From assembly GCA_019244185.1 (NCBI GenBank), contig JAFATB010000011.1, positions 1 through 64,000 on the forward strand: DNA of 64,000 nt, written 5' to 3'. The notes below the pieces were generated by a model that saw only the letters and a program-made list of their open reading frames with translations, did not search any database and was not told the origin of the DNA. How positions within the stretch are numbered: position 1 is the first letter of the stretch; the number at the start of each line of letters is the position of its first letter. The translations under genes were made by a program, and so were the position numbers. Shown in pieces: positions 18,294 through 25,868 of the stretch. Source of the stretch: Acidobacteriota bacterium. Lineage in GTDB: Bacteria > Acidobacteriota > Thermoanaerobaculia > Gp7-AA8.

Positions 18294-18312
18294 GCGAGGC
18301 CTCCGGCCTCGC
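18294..18312 (-). promoter_or_regulatory. Hairpin overlapping the hemA ribosome-binding site
   Basis: Perfect 8-bp inverted repeat GCGAGGCC / GGCCTCGC with a 3-nt loop. On the transcribed strand the loop plus the following arm form GGAGG, the likely Shine-Dalgarno of hemA, 9 nt before its TTG start. Folding would sequester the RBS, which suits tight control of the committed step of haem synthesis. Seen in sequence; regulation is inferred. Confidence 0.5.
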
Positions 18313-18319
18313 GAATGAA

Positions 18320-18407
18320 GAACGCAGAACGCAGAACGCAGAACGCAGAACGGAGGAACAGCGCGTCGTTCCCCTTTCTCAATTCTTCGTTCTGCGTTCT
18401 GCGTTCT
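18320..18407. repeat. GAACGCA heptamer tandem repeat with inverted copy (long hairpin)
   Basis: The hemX-hemA gap holds four perfect head-to-tail GAACGCA heptamers plus a partial one (18320-18352). After a 35-nt spacer comes an inverted block CGTTC-TGCGTTC-TGCGTTC-T (18388-18407). The right block pairs perfectly over 20 bp with the left block in three alternative registers, so the RNA or single-stranded DNA can form a long sliding hairpin. Neighbouring genes are high-GC; this stretch is A-rich on the plus strand. It is a simple repeat, probably variable in copy number, and probably dispersed elsewhere in the genome. Confidence 0.85.
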
Positions 18408-18418
18408 AAATTCATCTT

Positions 18419-19216
18419 CTAACCTCTGATCCCCACAATCGCCACCAGAATCGCCACCACTCCCCCGGCGCTCAAAAGCACCGTCCTTCGCGCGCGATAC
18501 GCGCCGCTGATGTACTGCTGGAGCAGCACGCCGAAGAGGATCCAGGCGATCAGCGCGCCGACCTGCTTCACGCGCAGGTCCATGAGCTCGGCGTTGGTGC
18601 GGTAGCTCCAGAGCACGCCGCACAGGATGCCGAGCGTGTAGATGCTGAAGCCGATGGCGAGCGCGCGATAGCCTAAGGTCTTGCAGACGCCGAGACTCGG
18701 GATCCAGTCCCAGAGGCGCCCGCGCTGTTTCGACTTGAGGCTGCGGTCCTGAATGAACGCCAGCAGGCCGAACGCAACGCCGATGAGGAGGCCCGCGACG
18801 CCGACCGTCGTCAGCAGCAGGTGCGCCATGAAGACGTTCGAGCGCAGCTGCGGGTCGAGCACGGCGAAGTGCTCGCCGACCGCGGCGGAGATCGTGAGCA
18901 GCAGCAGCACGAGCGGATAGACGAAGAACACCGCCGCGTACACGCGATAGCGGATCCACAGCGCCAGCTCCACCGCAAACACGGTCCACGCGATGAAGCT
19001 CGTCGCCTCGGGCAGGTTCGTGATCGGCGGATGTCCCGTGCGCGTGCAGATCGTGCCGATCCAGATCGTGTGCGCGACGAAGCCGGCGATCATCAGCACG
19101 AGCCCCGCGCGCTGCAGCCGCACGTCGCGGCTGAAGAGCGACGTCAGCGCCGCCAGCGTGCCCACGGCGTAGCAGGCCAGCGCGAGATACAGCGGATCGG
19201 TCGGCAGGAAGCTCAT
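18419..19216 (-). CDS. hemX: HemX/CcsA-family integral membrane protein
   Basis: 265 aa with about eight transmembrane helices of the cytochrome-c-assembly (CcsA/ResC/HemX) family. The cytoplasmic-rim Arg/His positions are in part visible (THPPITNLPEATSF-like loop, 'FMAHLLLTTVGVAGLL'). The haem-handling WWD signature of CcsA is not present; the corresponding late loop reads 'LWSYRTNAELMDLRVKQ'. With hemA next in line this fits HemX, which in Bacillus limits HemA level, better than a true cytochrome-c synthetase. It overlaps the upstream GNAT gene by ATGA and is followed by the repeat-bearing 128-bp gap before hemA. Confidence 0.8.
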   Translation of the reverse strand: MSFLPTDPLYLALACYAVGTLAALTSLFSRDVRLQRAGLVLMIAGFVAHTIWIGTICTRTGHPPITNLPEATSFIAWTVFAVELALWIRYRVYAAVFFVYPLVLLLLTISAAVGEHFAVLDPQLRSNVFMAHLLLTTVGVAGLLIGVAFGLLAFIQDRSLKSKQRGRLWDWIPSLGVCKTLGYRALAIGFSIYTLGILCGVLWSYRTNAELMDLRVKQVGALIAWILFGVLLQQYISGAYRARRTVLLSAGGVVAILVAIVGIRG

Positions 19217-19707
19217 GGCTGCAACAGGTGCTTGCAGAACACCACTTTGTCGTCTTCGATTCTGTAAAAGTCCTTGATGCGCGAGATCTCGTGATAGCCC
19301 GCGCGCTGGTAAAACCGGATCGTCGGCGCGTAACTCCGCTTCGACGACGTCTCGATCAGCAGCATCCGTCCGCGCTGCCGCCGCACTTCATTCTCTACGA
19401 ACCGCAACAGAAGCTGTCCGAATCCCTGCCCCTGCTGCTTCGGATCGACGGCGATCCAGTAGAGATCGAATACATCGTCCGTCATCGGCGTGCGGCCGAA
19501 ACAGACGTACCCCTGAATCATACGGCTCGGGCCACTGTCCGGCTCCTCGAGCACGTAGACCTCGTACTCGCCGCGGCTCGCGTCGCCGAGCGTGAGGTCG
19601 ACGAGCTCCATCGCCCAGCCGATCTCCTGCCGCGTGAAGCGCGCCGTCGCGACGAGCACCTCGTGGATGCGCGCGCGGTCCGCGGCGGCGGCGGGGCGGA
19701 TGTTCAT
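19213..19707 (-). CDS. GNAT-family N-acetyltransferase
   Basis: 164-aa single-domain GCN5-like acyltransferase. It starts MNIRPAAAADRARIHEVL. Acetyl-CoA motif A is 'LYWIAVDPKQQGQGFGQLL', and the motif-B region 'PTIRFYQRAGYHEISRIKDFY' resembles RimI-like or antibiotic acetyltransferases. It is the first gene of the minus-strand run into hemX-hemA-hemC-cobA/hemD, overlapping hemX by 4 nt. The acceptor substrate is unknown. Its start is 37 bp from the divergent glycosyltransferase. Confidence 0.88.
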   Translation of the reverse strand: MNIRPAAAADRARIHEVLVATARFTRQEIGWAMELVDLTLGDASRGEYEVYVLEEPDSGPSRMIQGYVCFGRTPMTDDVFDLYWIAVDPKQQGQGFGQLLLRFVENEVRRQRGRMLLIETSSKRSYAPTIRFYQRAGYHEISRIKDFYRIEDDKVVFCKHLLQP

Positions 19708-19744
19708 GCACGGGATGATAGTTGGCTACCATGCGCGATGACGC

Positions 19745-20803
19745 ATGCACATCGTGGTGGCCTGCCGCTCCGCCGGCAGCGAGGAAGCGAGCATCGCCCG
19801 CATCGCCCTCGGGCAGGCGCGCGAGCTCGCGCGCTCGTGCGACGTGACGGTCATCAGCGAGCAGGCGCCGCCCGCGCGCTACGCGCTGCCGTTCGTGCGC
19901 GTGCGCTCGCGGTCGTGGTCGTTCCTGCGCCGCTTCGCGCACGTGCCGATCGAGCTCTCGTTCGCGCGCGCGGTGCGGCGCAAAGTGCGCGCGCTGCGGC
20001 CGGACTTCGTCGTCTGCCACTCGCATGTCGTCGGCGCGTACCTCGCCGGCGTCGCGCCGTACGCGGTCGTCGTCAACGGCGACATCTTCGAGCGTCCGCG
20101 CGGCACGTACGACGCGCGGCTGACGGCGTTGTACGAGCGCATGACGCCGCGCGCATATCGCGGCGCCGCGCTCGTCGTGATCGTGTCGCCGGCGATGCGG
20201 CCGTTCGCGGTGAGCGGCGGCGCGCGCGAGGAGGCGATCGAGCTGATTCCGAACGGCATCGATCCCGACGAGCTCGGGCCGCTGCCGGCGGAACGTCCCG
20301 CGGAACCGCGCGTGCTCTACGTCGGCCGGCTCGCGCCGGAGAAAGGCGTCGAGGATCTCATCGAGGCGATCCGCATCACGCGCCTTCCGCTGACGATCGT
20401 CGGCAGCGGTCCGCTCGAGCACGAATTGCGCACGCGCGCAGCCGGACTGCCGATCGCGTTCGTGGGACCGCGCCGCCGTGCGGAGCTCGGCGCGCTGTAC
20501 GCGAGCCACAGCGTCACGTGCGTGCCGTCGATCTCCGACCCGCTGCCGACGGTGGTGCTCGAGTCGCTGCTCTGCGGCACGCCGGTCGTCGGCACGCGCG
20601 CGGGCGGGATTCCGTGGATGGTCGAGGACGGCGTGAACGGCTTCATCGTCGAGCCGCACGACCCGCACGCCCTCGCCGCCGCGCTCGCGAAACACGACGC
20701 GCTCGCGCGCATGGCGCCGCACACGCGCGCGTCCGTGCTGCCGCGCTTCGCGTGGGAGACGGTGGGGAAGCAGTTGACGGACGCGATCGCGCGACGGGTG
20801 TGA
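19745..20803 (+). CDS. Glycosyltransferase family 4
   Basis: Retaining GT-B glycosyltransferase of 352 aa. The N-terminal acceptor half has 'CHSHVVGAYLAG' around residue 97. The C-terminal nucleotide-sugar half has 'LYVGRLAPEKGVEDLIEA', 'IVGSGPLEHEL', and the conserved E-x7-E region 'VPSISDPLPTVVLESLLCGTPVVGT', abbreviated here to its core. Probably an envelope polysaccharide or glycolipid enzyme; neither donor nor acceptor is readable. It ends immediately against the convergent hflX stop with no gap, so the two genes share a termination zone. Single-gene unit. Confidence 0.9.
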   Translation: MHIVVACRSAGSEEASIARIALGQARELARSCDVTVISEQAPPARYALPFVRVRSRSWSFLRRFAHVPIELSFARAVRRKVRALRPDFVVCHSHVVGAYLAGVAPYAVVVNGDIFERPRGTYDARLTALYERMTPRAYRGAALVVIVSPAMRPFAVSGGAREEAIELIPNGIDPDELGPLPAERPAEPRVLYVGRLAPEKGVEDLIEAIRITRLPLTIVGSGPLEHELRTRAAGLPIAFVGPRRRAELGALYASHSVTCVPSISDPLPTVVLESLLCGTPVVGTRAGGIPWMVEDGVNGFIVEPHDPHALAAALAKHDALARMAPHTRASVLPRFAWETVGKQLTDAIARRV

Positions 20804-22084
20804 TCAGGACGCGCGCCGCTGCGCGCGCCGGCTCACGACATATCCATCGAAGAAGTGCCGGACGCCGTCCGGCACCCACGCGCTGACGGCGACGCCCGCG
20901 TCGTCGCTCACCTGCTCGTGCACCTCCGCGAGCTCGTGCAGTTTCGCGAGCAGGCGCGACTCGGCGTGCGGGATCTCGAGCTGCAGCAGCTCGCCGCCGG
21001 CGCGCTCGCGTTCGCGGATGCGGTCGACGAGCGTGTCGATGCCGGCGCCGGTGAGCGCGGAGACGACGACCGCGTTCTCCCGACGTCCGTGATCGAAATG
21101 CTCGTCGAGCTGGTCGGACTTGTTGTAGACCTCGAGGACGTTGGCGGCGTCGACGCCGAGGTCGGCGAGGACTTGCTCGCCGACGGCGCGCTGCTCGTCG
21201 AATTGCGGATGGCTGCCGTCGATGACGTGCAGCACGAGATCGGCGGCGACGGCTTCCTCCATCGTCGAGCGGAACGACGCCACGAGATGGTGCGGCAGCT
21301 TGCGGATGAAGCCGACCGTATCGACGACCACGGTCTCGCGCGGCATCTCCGCGGCGATCTTCTGCGACTTCGCGTCGAGCGTCGCGAAGAGCTGGTTCAT
21401 GGCCAGCGTGTCGCCGCGCGTGAGGCGGTTGAAGAGCGTCGACTTGCCGGCGTTCGTGTAGCCGACCAGCGCCACGGTGAACGCGGCGGTGCGCGACTTG
21501 CGCTGCGTCTCGCGCGTCTTCTCGATGCGCTCGAGCTCCTCTTTCAGTTTGGCGATGCGCGTGCGCACGATGCGGCGGTCGAGCTCGAGCTGCGTCTCGC
21601 CGACGCCGCGCGTGCCGATGCCGCCGGCCTGCCGCTCGAGATGCGACCACGCGCGCGTGAGGCGCGGCAGCATGTACTCGAGCTGCGCGAGCTCCACCTG
21701 CGTGCGCGCCTCGCGCGTCCGCGCGCGTCCGGCGAAGATGTCAAGGATCAGCGCGCTACGGTCGATGACTTTCGTCGTGCCGCCGACGATCTTCTCGAGA
21801 TTGCGCACCTGCGCCGGCGAGAGATCGTCATCGAAGACGATGAGGTCCGCGGAGTTGGCTTCCGCGAGGCGGCGCAGCTCGTCCGCTTTTCCCTTGCCGA
21901 CGTACGTGGCCGGATCGGGCGCCGGACGTTTCGCGAGCACGCGCGCGCGCAGCGTGCCGCCCGCGGATTCGATGAGCTTCGCGAGCTCTTCGAGATGTTC
22001 TTCAGCGACGGTGCGGGAGAGGTCGGGAAGAACGAGTCCGACGGCGATGACGTTTTCCATGCGGGCGGTGGTGAGAACAATCAT
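20804..22084 (-). CDS. hflX: Ribosome-associated GTPase HflX
   Basis: GTPase that binds and splits stalled 70S ribosomes. 426 aa. The N-terminal HflX domain has 'TYVGKGKADELRRL' and 'VIDRSALILDIFAGRA'; a coiled linker (LKEELERIEKTRETQRK) follows; the G domain has G1 'GYTNAGKST', G3 'VDTVGFI' and G4 'NKSD'. A short C-terminal extension ends in VPDGVRHFFDGYVVSRRAQRR. Two ATGs are possible, 22084 and 22060 (MENVIAVGLVLPD); neither has a good Shine-Dalgarno. It is divergent from the sigma-factor gene, with a 57-bp gap. Confidence 0.94.
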   Translation of the reverse strand: MIVLTTARMENVIAVGLVLPDLSRTVAEEHLEELAKLIESAGGTLRARVLAKRPAPDPATYVGKGKADELRRLAEANSADLIVFDDDLSPAQVRNLEKIVGGTTKVIDRSALILDIFAGRARTREARTQVELAQLEYMLPRLTRAWSHLERQAGGIGTRGVGETQLELDRRIVRTRIAKLKEELERIEKTRETQRKSRTAAFTVALVGYTNAGKSTLFNRLTRGDTLAMNQLFATLDAKSQKIAAEMPRETVVVDTVGFIRKLPHHLVASFRSTMEEAVAADLVLHVIDGSHPQFDEQRAVGEQVLADLGVDAANVLEVYNKSDQLDEHFDHGRRENAVVVSALTGAGIDTLVDRIRERERAGGELLQLEIPHAESRLLAKLHELAEVHEQVSDDAGVAVSAWVPDGVRHFFDGYVVSRRAQRRAS

Positions 22085-22141
22085 ACAGGCGGCCGAGTTC
22101 CGGGGGGCGGAACGCGGCGGCCTCGTGCGACTCCGTTAGGA

Positions 22142-23116
22142 ATGAACGAACGAGACGCGGAGCATTGGTACCGTCTGGTTGCGCCGCTGCTGCACGGCGT
22201 GGCCACGCAAAAGTTCGGCGTCCCCGACGCCGACGCGCACGACCTCGTGCACGACGTCTTCTACGCGTTCCTCACCTCGCGGCGCCGCATCACGAAGACG
22301 CGCTCGTGGTTCATCGCCGCGATCAGCAACGCGTGCCGCACGTGGTGGCGGCAGCAGAGCCGTCCGCAGCCGGAGCCGCAACCGGACCGCTTCGAGCCGC
22401 CGCTCGTGGCGCGCCTCACCGCGCGCGAGGTGCTGAAACGCCTGCCGCGGCGCGACGCGCAGATGCTCTGGCTGCAGCACGCGGAAGGCTATCGCGTGCG
22501 CGAGATCGCGCGCGTGTTCCGCCTCTCCGTCAGCCGCACGGAGAAGCTTCTCTCCCGCGCCCGCACGCGCGCCGCCGCGATCCTCGGCGTTGCCGTCGAA
22601 GACGCCGACGTCACCCATCGTCGCTCACAGGGGAGAGGCTCGTCCGGGAAAGACACCTATGCGCGCTTGGGAGCCTCCGCACAAGTCGGAGGCATGTCGT
22701 TGCGGGCGCCGCGGCGGCGGATGCAAGCCGGCGCGACGCAGGCGATGCGGGACATCGCTGAGGAGCGCGGGCGCGGCAGATGGCGCGGCGCCGCCCGTAA
22801 CGACATGCCTCCGACTTGTGCGGAGGTTCCCTCGCGAGTTGGCTATGATTCGCGGCCATGTACGTCCTCTACGAGGTGCTTCTCTACCTCGTACTGCTCC
22901 TCACGCTGCCGTACTTTCTGCTCACCGGCATCCTGCGCGGCAAGTACCTCGCGAACGTGCCGCAGCGGCTGGGCTTTTTCCGCGGCGCGGCGGAGGCGCA
23001 CGATCTCTGGATCCACGCGGTCTCGGTGGGCGAGACGCTCGCCGCGCGGCCGGTCGTCGAGCGCATTCGACGCCTGCGTCCCGAGACGTCGATCGTCTTC
23101 ACCACGACCACGCTGA
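22142..23116 (+). CDS. Sigma-70-family (ECF-like) sigma factor, frame runs on without its own stop
   Basis: Residues 1-~155 form a compact sigma factor: region 2 with 'DAHDLVHDVFYAFLT' and 'SWFIAAISNACRTWWR', and region 4 with 'RDAQMLWLQHAEGYRVREIARVF' (core helix-turn-helix) and 'SRTEKLLSRARTR'. After about 22620 similarity stops, but the frame stays open through the inverted-repeat element and 258 nt into waaA, ending at TGA 23114. The last ~165 residues are repeat- and shadow-encoded and are unlikely to be native. Either the repeat insertion removed the stop or the protein tolerates the tail. The target regulon is unknown; no anti-sigma gene is adjacent. Confidence 0.7.
   Translation: MNERDAEHWYRLVAPLLHGVATQKFGVPDADAHDLVHDVFYAFLTSRRRITKTRSWFIAAISNACRTWWRQQSRPQPEPQPDRFEPPLVARLTAREVLKRLPRRDAQMLWLQHAEGYRVREIARVFRLSVSRTEKLLSRARTRAAAILGVAVEDADVTHRRSQGRGSSGKDTYARLGASAQVGGMSLRAPRRRMQAGATQAMRDIAEERGRGRWRGAARNDMPPTCAEVPSRVGYDSRPCTSSTRCFSTSYCSSRCRTFCSPASCAASTSRTCRSGWAFSAARRRRTISGSTRSRWARRSPRGRSSSAFDACVPRRRSSSPRPR
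22669..22831 (+). repeat. 163-bp structured inverted-repeat element (REP/MITE-like)
   Basis: Terminal arms of 39 bp (22669-22707 and 22793-22831) are inverted copies with only two mismatches, and both are G-U wobbles when the plus strand is RNA. Each arm contains its own 7-bp palindrome GCCTCCG-CACAAGT-CGGAGGC. The 85-bp centre has a further perfect hairpin GCGATG-CGGGA-CATCGC (22742-22758) and GC-rich extensions that can lengthen the main stem. There is no transposase inside and no clear target-site duplication at the borders. It lies between the sigma factor and waaA, 26 nt before the waaA ATG. Probably a dispersed non-autonomous element or a structured RNA. Confidence 0.85.
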
Positions 23117-24108
23117 CCGGCCAGGCGCAGGCGCGCCGGCTGTATCCGGACGCGACGGTGACGTACTTTCCGTTCGACTTCGCGTTCGCGGTGCGGCGGT
23201 TTCTCGACCATCACCGGCCTCGCGTGTTCGCGACGATGGAGACCGAGATCTGGCCGAACGTGACGCGCATCGCCCGCGCGCGCGGACTGCGCCTCGTGCT
23301 CGCGAACGGCCGCATCTCCGACCGCTCGTTTCCGCGCTACCGCTTGTTTCGCCGCATCGTCGCGGGCGTGCTGCGCAAATACGACCGCATTCTCGCGCGC
23401 GAGGAGACGGACCGCACGCGCTTCGTTTCGATCGGCGCGCCCGACGACATCGTGGAAGTCTCGGGCAACGTGAAGTTTGACTACGAGCCGGACGAGACGC
23501 CGCTCGAGATCGCGCCGCGCCTCGAGCAGCTCATCGGCGCGCGGCAGGTGCTCGTGCTCGGATCCACGATGGAAGGCGAAGACGAGGCGCTGCTGCCGGA
23601 GCTCGAGCGCCTCCTCGCCGAGCATCACGCCTTCGTCATCATCGCGCCGCGCAAGCCGGAGCGCTTCGAGCTCGTCGCGGGACTCCTCGCGACCTCGCCG
23701 CTGCGCTTCGTGCGCCGCACCGAGCTCGCCGATGGTGCGAGCGCCGACGTGCTGCTGCTCGACACGCTCGGTGAGCTGGCGAAGATCTATCGCTACGCGA
23801 CCGCGGCGTTCGTCGGCGGAACGTTGATCAACGCCGGCGGGCACAATCCGATCGAGCCGGCGGCGGCGGGCGTGCCGGTCTGCTTCGGGCCGTCGATGTC
23901 GAACTTCCGCGAGATCGCGCAGGTGTTCCTGCGCAACGAGGCGGCGGCGGAAGTGAGCAGCGCGTCGGAGGCGATCGACTTCGCGGCGAGCATGTTCGAT
24001 GACGCGTATCTGCGCGCATCGTGGGGCGAGCGCGCGCGGCGGACCGTGCAGCAGAACCGCGGCGCGTCGGAGCGAACCGCGCGCCGGATCGTCGAGCTGC
24101 TCGCGTGA
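22858..24108 (+). CDS. waaA: 3-deoxy-D-manno-octulosonic acid transferase (Kdo transferase)
   Basis: Transfers Kdo from CMP-Kdo to lipid IVA in LPS inner-core synthesis, at the inner face of the cytoplasmic membrane. 416 aa. An N-terminal hydrophobic anchor is followed by 'HAVSVGETLAARPVVERIR', 'METEIWPNVTRIARARG', 'LANGRISDRSFPRYR', 'VSGNVKFD' and 'FVGGTLINAGGHNPIEPAA', all family hallmarks. One oddity: the catalytic general-base Glu that usually reads E-R-(F/Y/L)-G is Gln here (VPQRLGFF, Gln36). First gene of the LPS operon; its stop overlaps the next start (GTGA). Confidence 0.94.
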   Translation: MYVLYEVLLYLVLLLTLPYFLLTGILRGKYLANVPQRLGFFRGAAEAHDLWIHAVSVGETLAARPVVERIRRLRPETSIVFTTTTLTGQAQARRLYPDATVTYFPFDFAFAVRRFLDHHRPRVFATMETEIWPNVTRIARARGLRLVLANGRISDRSFPRYRLFRRIVAGVLRKYDRILAREETDRTRFVSIGAPDDIVEVSGNVKFDYEPDETPLEIAPRLEQLIGARQVLVLGSTMEGEDEALLPELERLLAEHHAFVIIAPRKPERFELVAGLLATSPLRFVRRTELADGASADVLLLDTLGELAKIYRYATAAFVGGTLINAGGHNPIEPAAAGVPVCFGPSMSNFREIAQVFLRNEAAAEVSSASEAIDFAASMFDDAYLRASWGERARRTVQQNRGASERTARRIVELLA

Positions 24109-25868
24109 AAGTGCTCCTCGAGCTGATCGGGCCGCTCTACCGCGGCATCAACCGCGTGCGGCGCGCGCTCTATCGCGCCGGCATTCTGCGCGCGAAGCGC
24201 CTGCCGCGTCCGGTGATTTCGATCGGCAACCTCTCCGCGGGCGGCGCGGGAAAAACTCCGGCCGTCATCGCGTTGTGCCGCTTTCTGGAGGCGCGCGGAC
24301 TGCGCGTGGCGGTGCTCACGCGCGGCTACGGACGTGCCGATAAGTCCGTGCAGGAAGCCGTCGCTACAAATGATGCCGCAAAATATGGCGACGAACCGGT
24401 CCTCATTAAAGAGCGCACAAATGCCGCCGTAGTTGTCGGATCGAAACGATATCGAAATGCAAAGCGATATCTCAGCCAGAATGATGTCGATTTATTCGTG
24501 CTCGACGACGGCTTCCAGCATCTGCAGCTCGCGCGCGATCTCGATCTCGTGATCGACGTGCCGTCGCCGTTCGCGCGCGAAGGACGCTCGGCACTGCGCG
24601 ATGCGGACGTCGTCATTCCGCGCAAGCTCCACACGATCGTTCCCGACTCGCTGCCCGGCAAGCGCGTCTTCGCCTTCGCGGGCCTCGCGAACAACGAGCA
24701 GTTCTTCGCCGCGTTGCGCGAGGCGGGACTCGACGTCATCGGCACGCGCGGCTTTCGCGACCATCATCGCTACACGCGCGCGGACCTCGACGCGCTCGCG
24801 CGTGACGCGGGCGGCGCCTCGCTCGTCACAACGGGGAAAGATGCGGTCAAGATCGACGATCCCGCGATCACTGCCGTCGACGCCGAGTTCGTCTTCGACG
24901 ACGACGTGCTGGAGCGCGTGGCGTCGGTGATCGACGGCGGACGCGGCGCGAAGAAGCGGCGCAAGAACGCGCTGCTGCAGCGCGTCGAGTACGGCGCGTA
25001 TCGCTTCATCGCGCGCCGCGTGACCGCGCTGTCCGAGCCGGCTCTCCTCCGCTGGGGCGCGCGGCTCGGCACGCTCGCGCGGGTCGTTCTGCGCGGACGC
25101 GATCGCCTGGCGCTGCGTAATCTGCGCACGACGTTTCCCGAGAAATCGCCGCGCGAGCTGCGCGCGATCGCGAGCGACTGCTGGCGCCACTTCGGCCGCG
25201 AGATGCTCGTCTACCTGCGCATGCAGAACCTCTCGCTCGAGGAAGTCGCGGCGCGCTGTCCGTTCGTCAACGCGCGGCTGCTCGAAGACGCGATCGCGCG
25301 CGGCAACGGCACGGTGCTCATCAGCGCGCACTGGGGCGGGTGGGAGGTGGGCGGGCTGGCCATCATGTCGATGGTGCGCAACGTGCGCACGGTGGCGCGC
25401 CCGCTCGACAACGAGCTGCTCGAGCGCGACCTGCAGCGGTTGCGCGCGAAGACGGGCGCGGAGGTCGTCGATCGGAGACGCGCCGCCCGCGTACTGCTCA
25501 AAGGGCTCGCGGAAAACGCCGTCGTCGTGCTGCTTCCCGATCAGGCGGTGCTGCCGCGCGAAGGGATCCTCGTGCCGTTTCTCGGGCGTCCCGCGTGGAC
25601 GACGCCCGCACCTGCGAAGATGGCGCTGCGGGCAAATGCGACAATTGTGTTCGCTTTTTGCATTCCCGACGGCCTCGGGCATCGGCTCGAGTTCGAGGAA
25701 TCGATTCGTACCGAGGGTCTGGCAGAGGGAGAGGACGATCCGGTGGCGCTGACGACGAGAATCAACGACATCATCTCGCGGCGCATCCGCGAGCGTCCCG
25801 AGCTCTGGCTGTGGATGCATGACCGCTGGAAGAGCACCGGAGAAAGCGAAGTACGCAATGGCGTGTGA
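24105..25868 (+). CDS. lpxK: Fused tetraacyldisaccharide 4'-kinase / lipid A acyltransferase (LpxK::LpxL)
   Basis: 587 aa from the GTG at 24105 that overlaps the waaA stop. Residues 1-~285 are LpxK, which phosphorylates the lipid A disaccharide at 4': Walker A 'GNLSAGGAGKTP', 'RGYGR', 'GDEPVLI' and 'LDDGFQH'. Residues ~300-585 are an LpxL/HtrB-type late acyltransferase: 'ALRNLRTTFPEKSPRELR', the HX4E active site 'ISAHWGGWEVGG' (His about 408), and the terminal 'RPELWLWMHDRWK' typical of the family. No stop or frameshift separates them. Codon use dips to low GC over 24345-24500, spanning the GDEPVLI and DDGFQH motifs. Confidence 0.93.
   Translation: MKVLLELIGPLYRGINRVRRALYRAGILRAKRLPRPVISIGNLSAGGAGKTPAVIALCRFLEARGLRVAVLTRGYGRADKSVQEAVATNDAAKYGDEPVLIKERTNAAVVVGSKRYRNAKRYLSQNDVDLFVLDDGFQHLQLARDLDLVIDVPSPFAREGRSALRDADVVIPRKLHTIVPDSLPGKRVFAFAGLANNEQFFAALREAGLDVIGTRGFRDHHRYTRADLDALARDAGGASLVTTGKDAVKIDDPAITAVDAEFVFDDDVLERVASVIDGGRGAKKRRKNALLQRVEYGAYRFIARRVTALSEPALLRWGARLGTLARVVLRGRDRLALRNLRTTFPEKSPRELRAIASDCWRHFGREMLVYLRMQNLSLEEVAARCPFVNARLLEDAIARGNGTVLISAHWGGWEVGGLAIMSMVRNVRTVARPLDNELLERDLQRLRAKTGAEVVDRRRAARVLLKGLAENAVVVLLPDQAVLPREGILVPFLGRPAWTTPAPAKMALRANATIVFAFCIPDGLGHRLEFEESIRTEGLAEGEDDPVALTTRINDIISRRIRERPELWLWMHDRWKSTGESEVRNGV

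Noticed and set aside
18320..18352. Tandem heptamers as a possible CRISPR array or iteron origin
   Set aside because: No spacers, unit only 7 bp, no cas, dnaA or rep genes. The inverted copy points to a hairpin repeat instead.
22669..22831. Insertion sequence with terminal inverted repeats
   Set aside because: No transposase frame inside 163 bp and no clear target-site duplication. Kept as a structured repeat only.
22590..23480. Plus-strand frame across the inverted repeat and waaA
   Set aside because: Encodes repeat-derived Cys/Arg peptides and a waaA shadow; waaA motifs lie in another frame.
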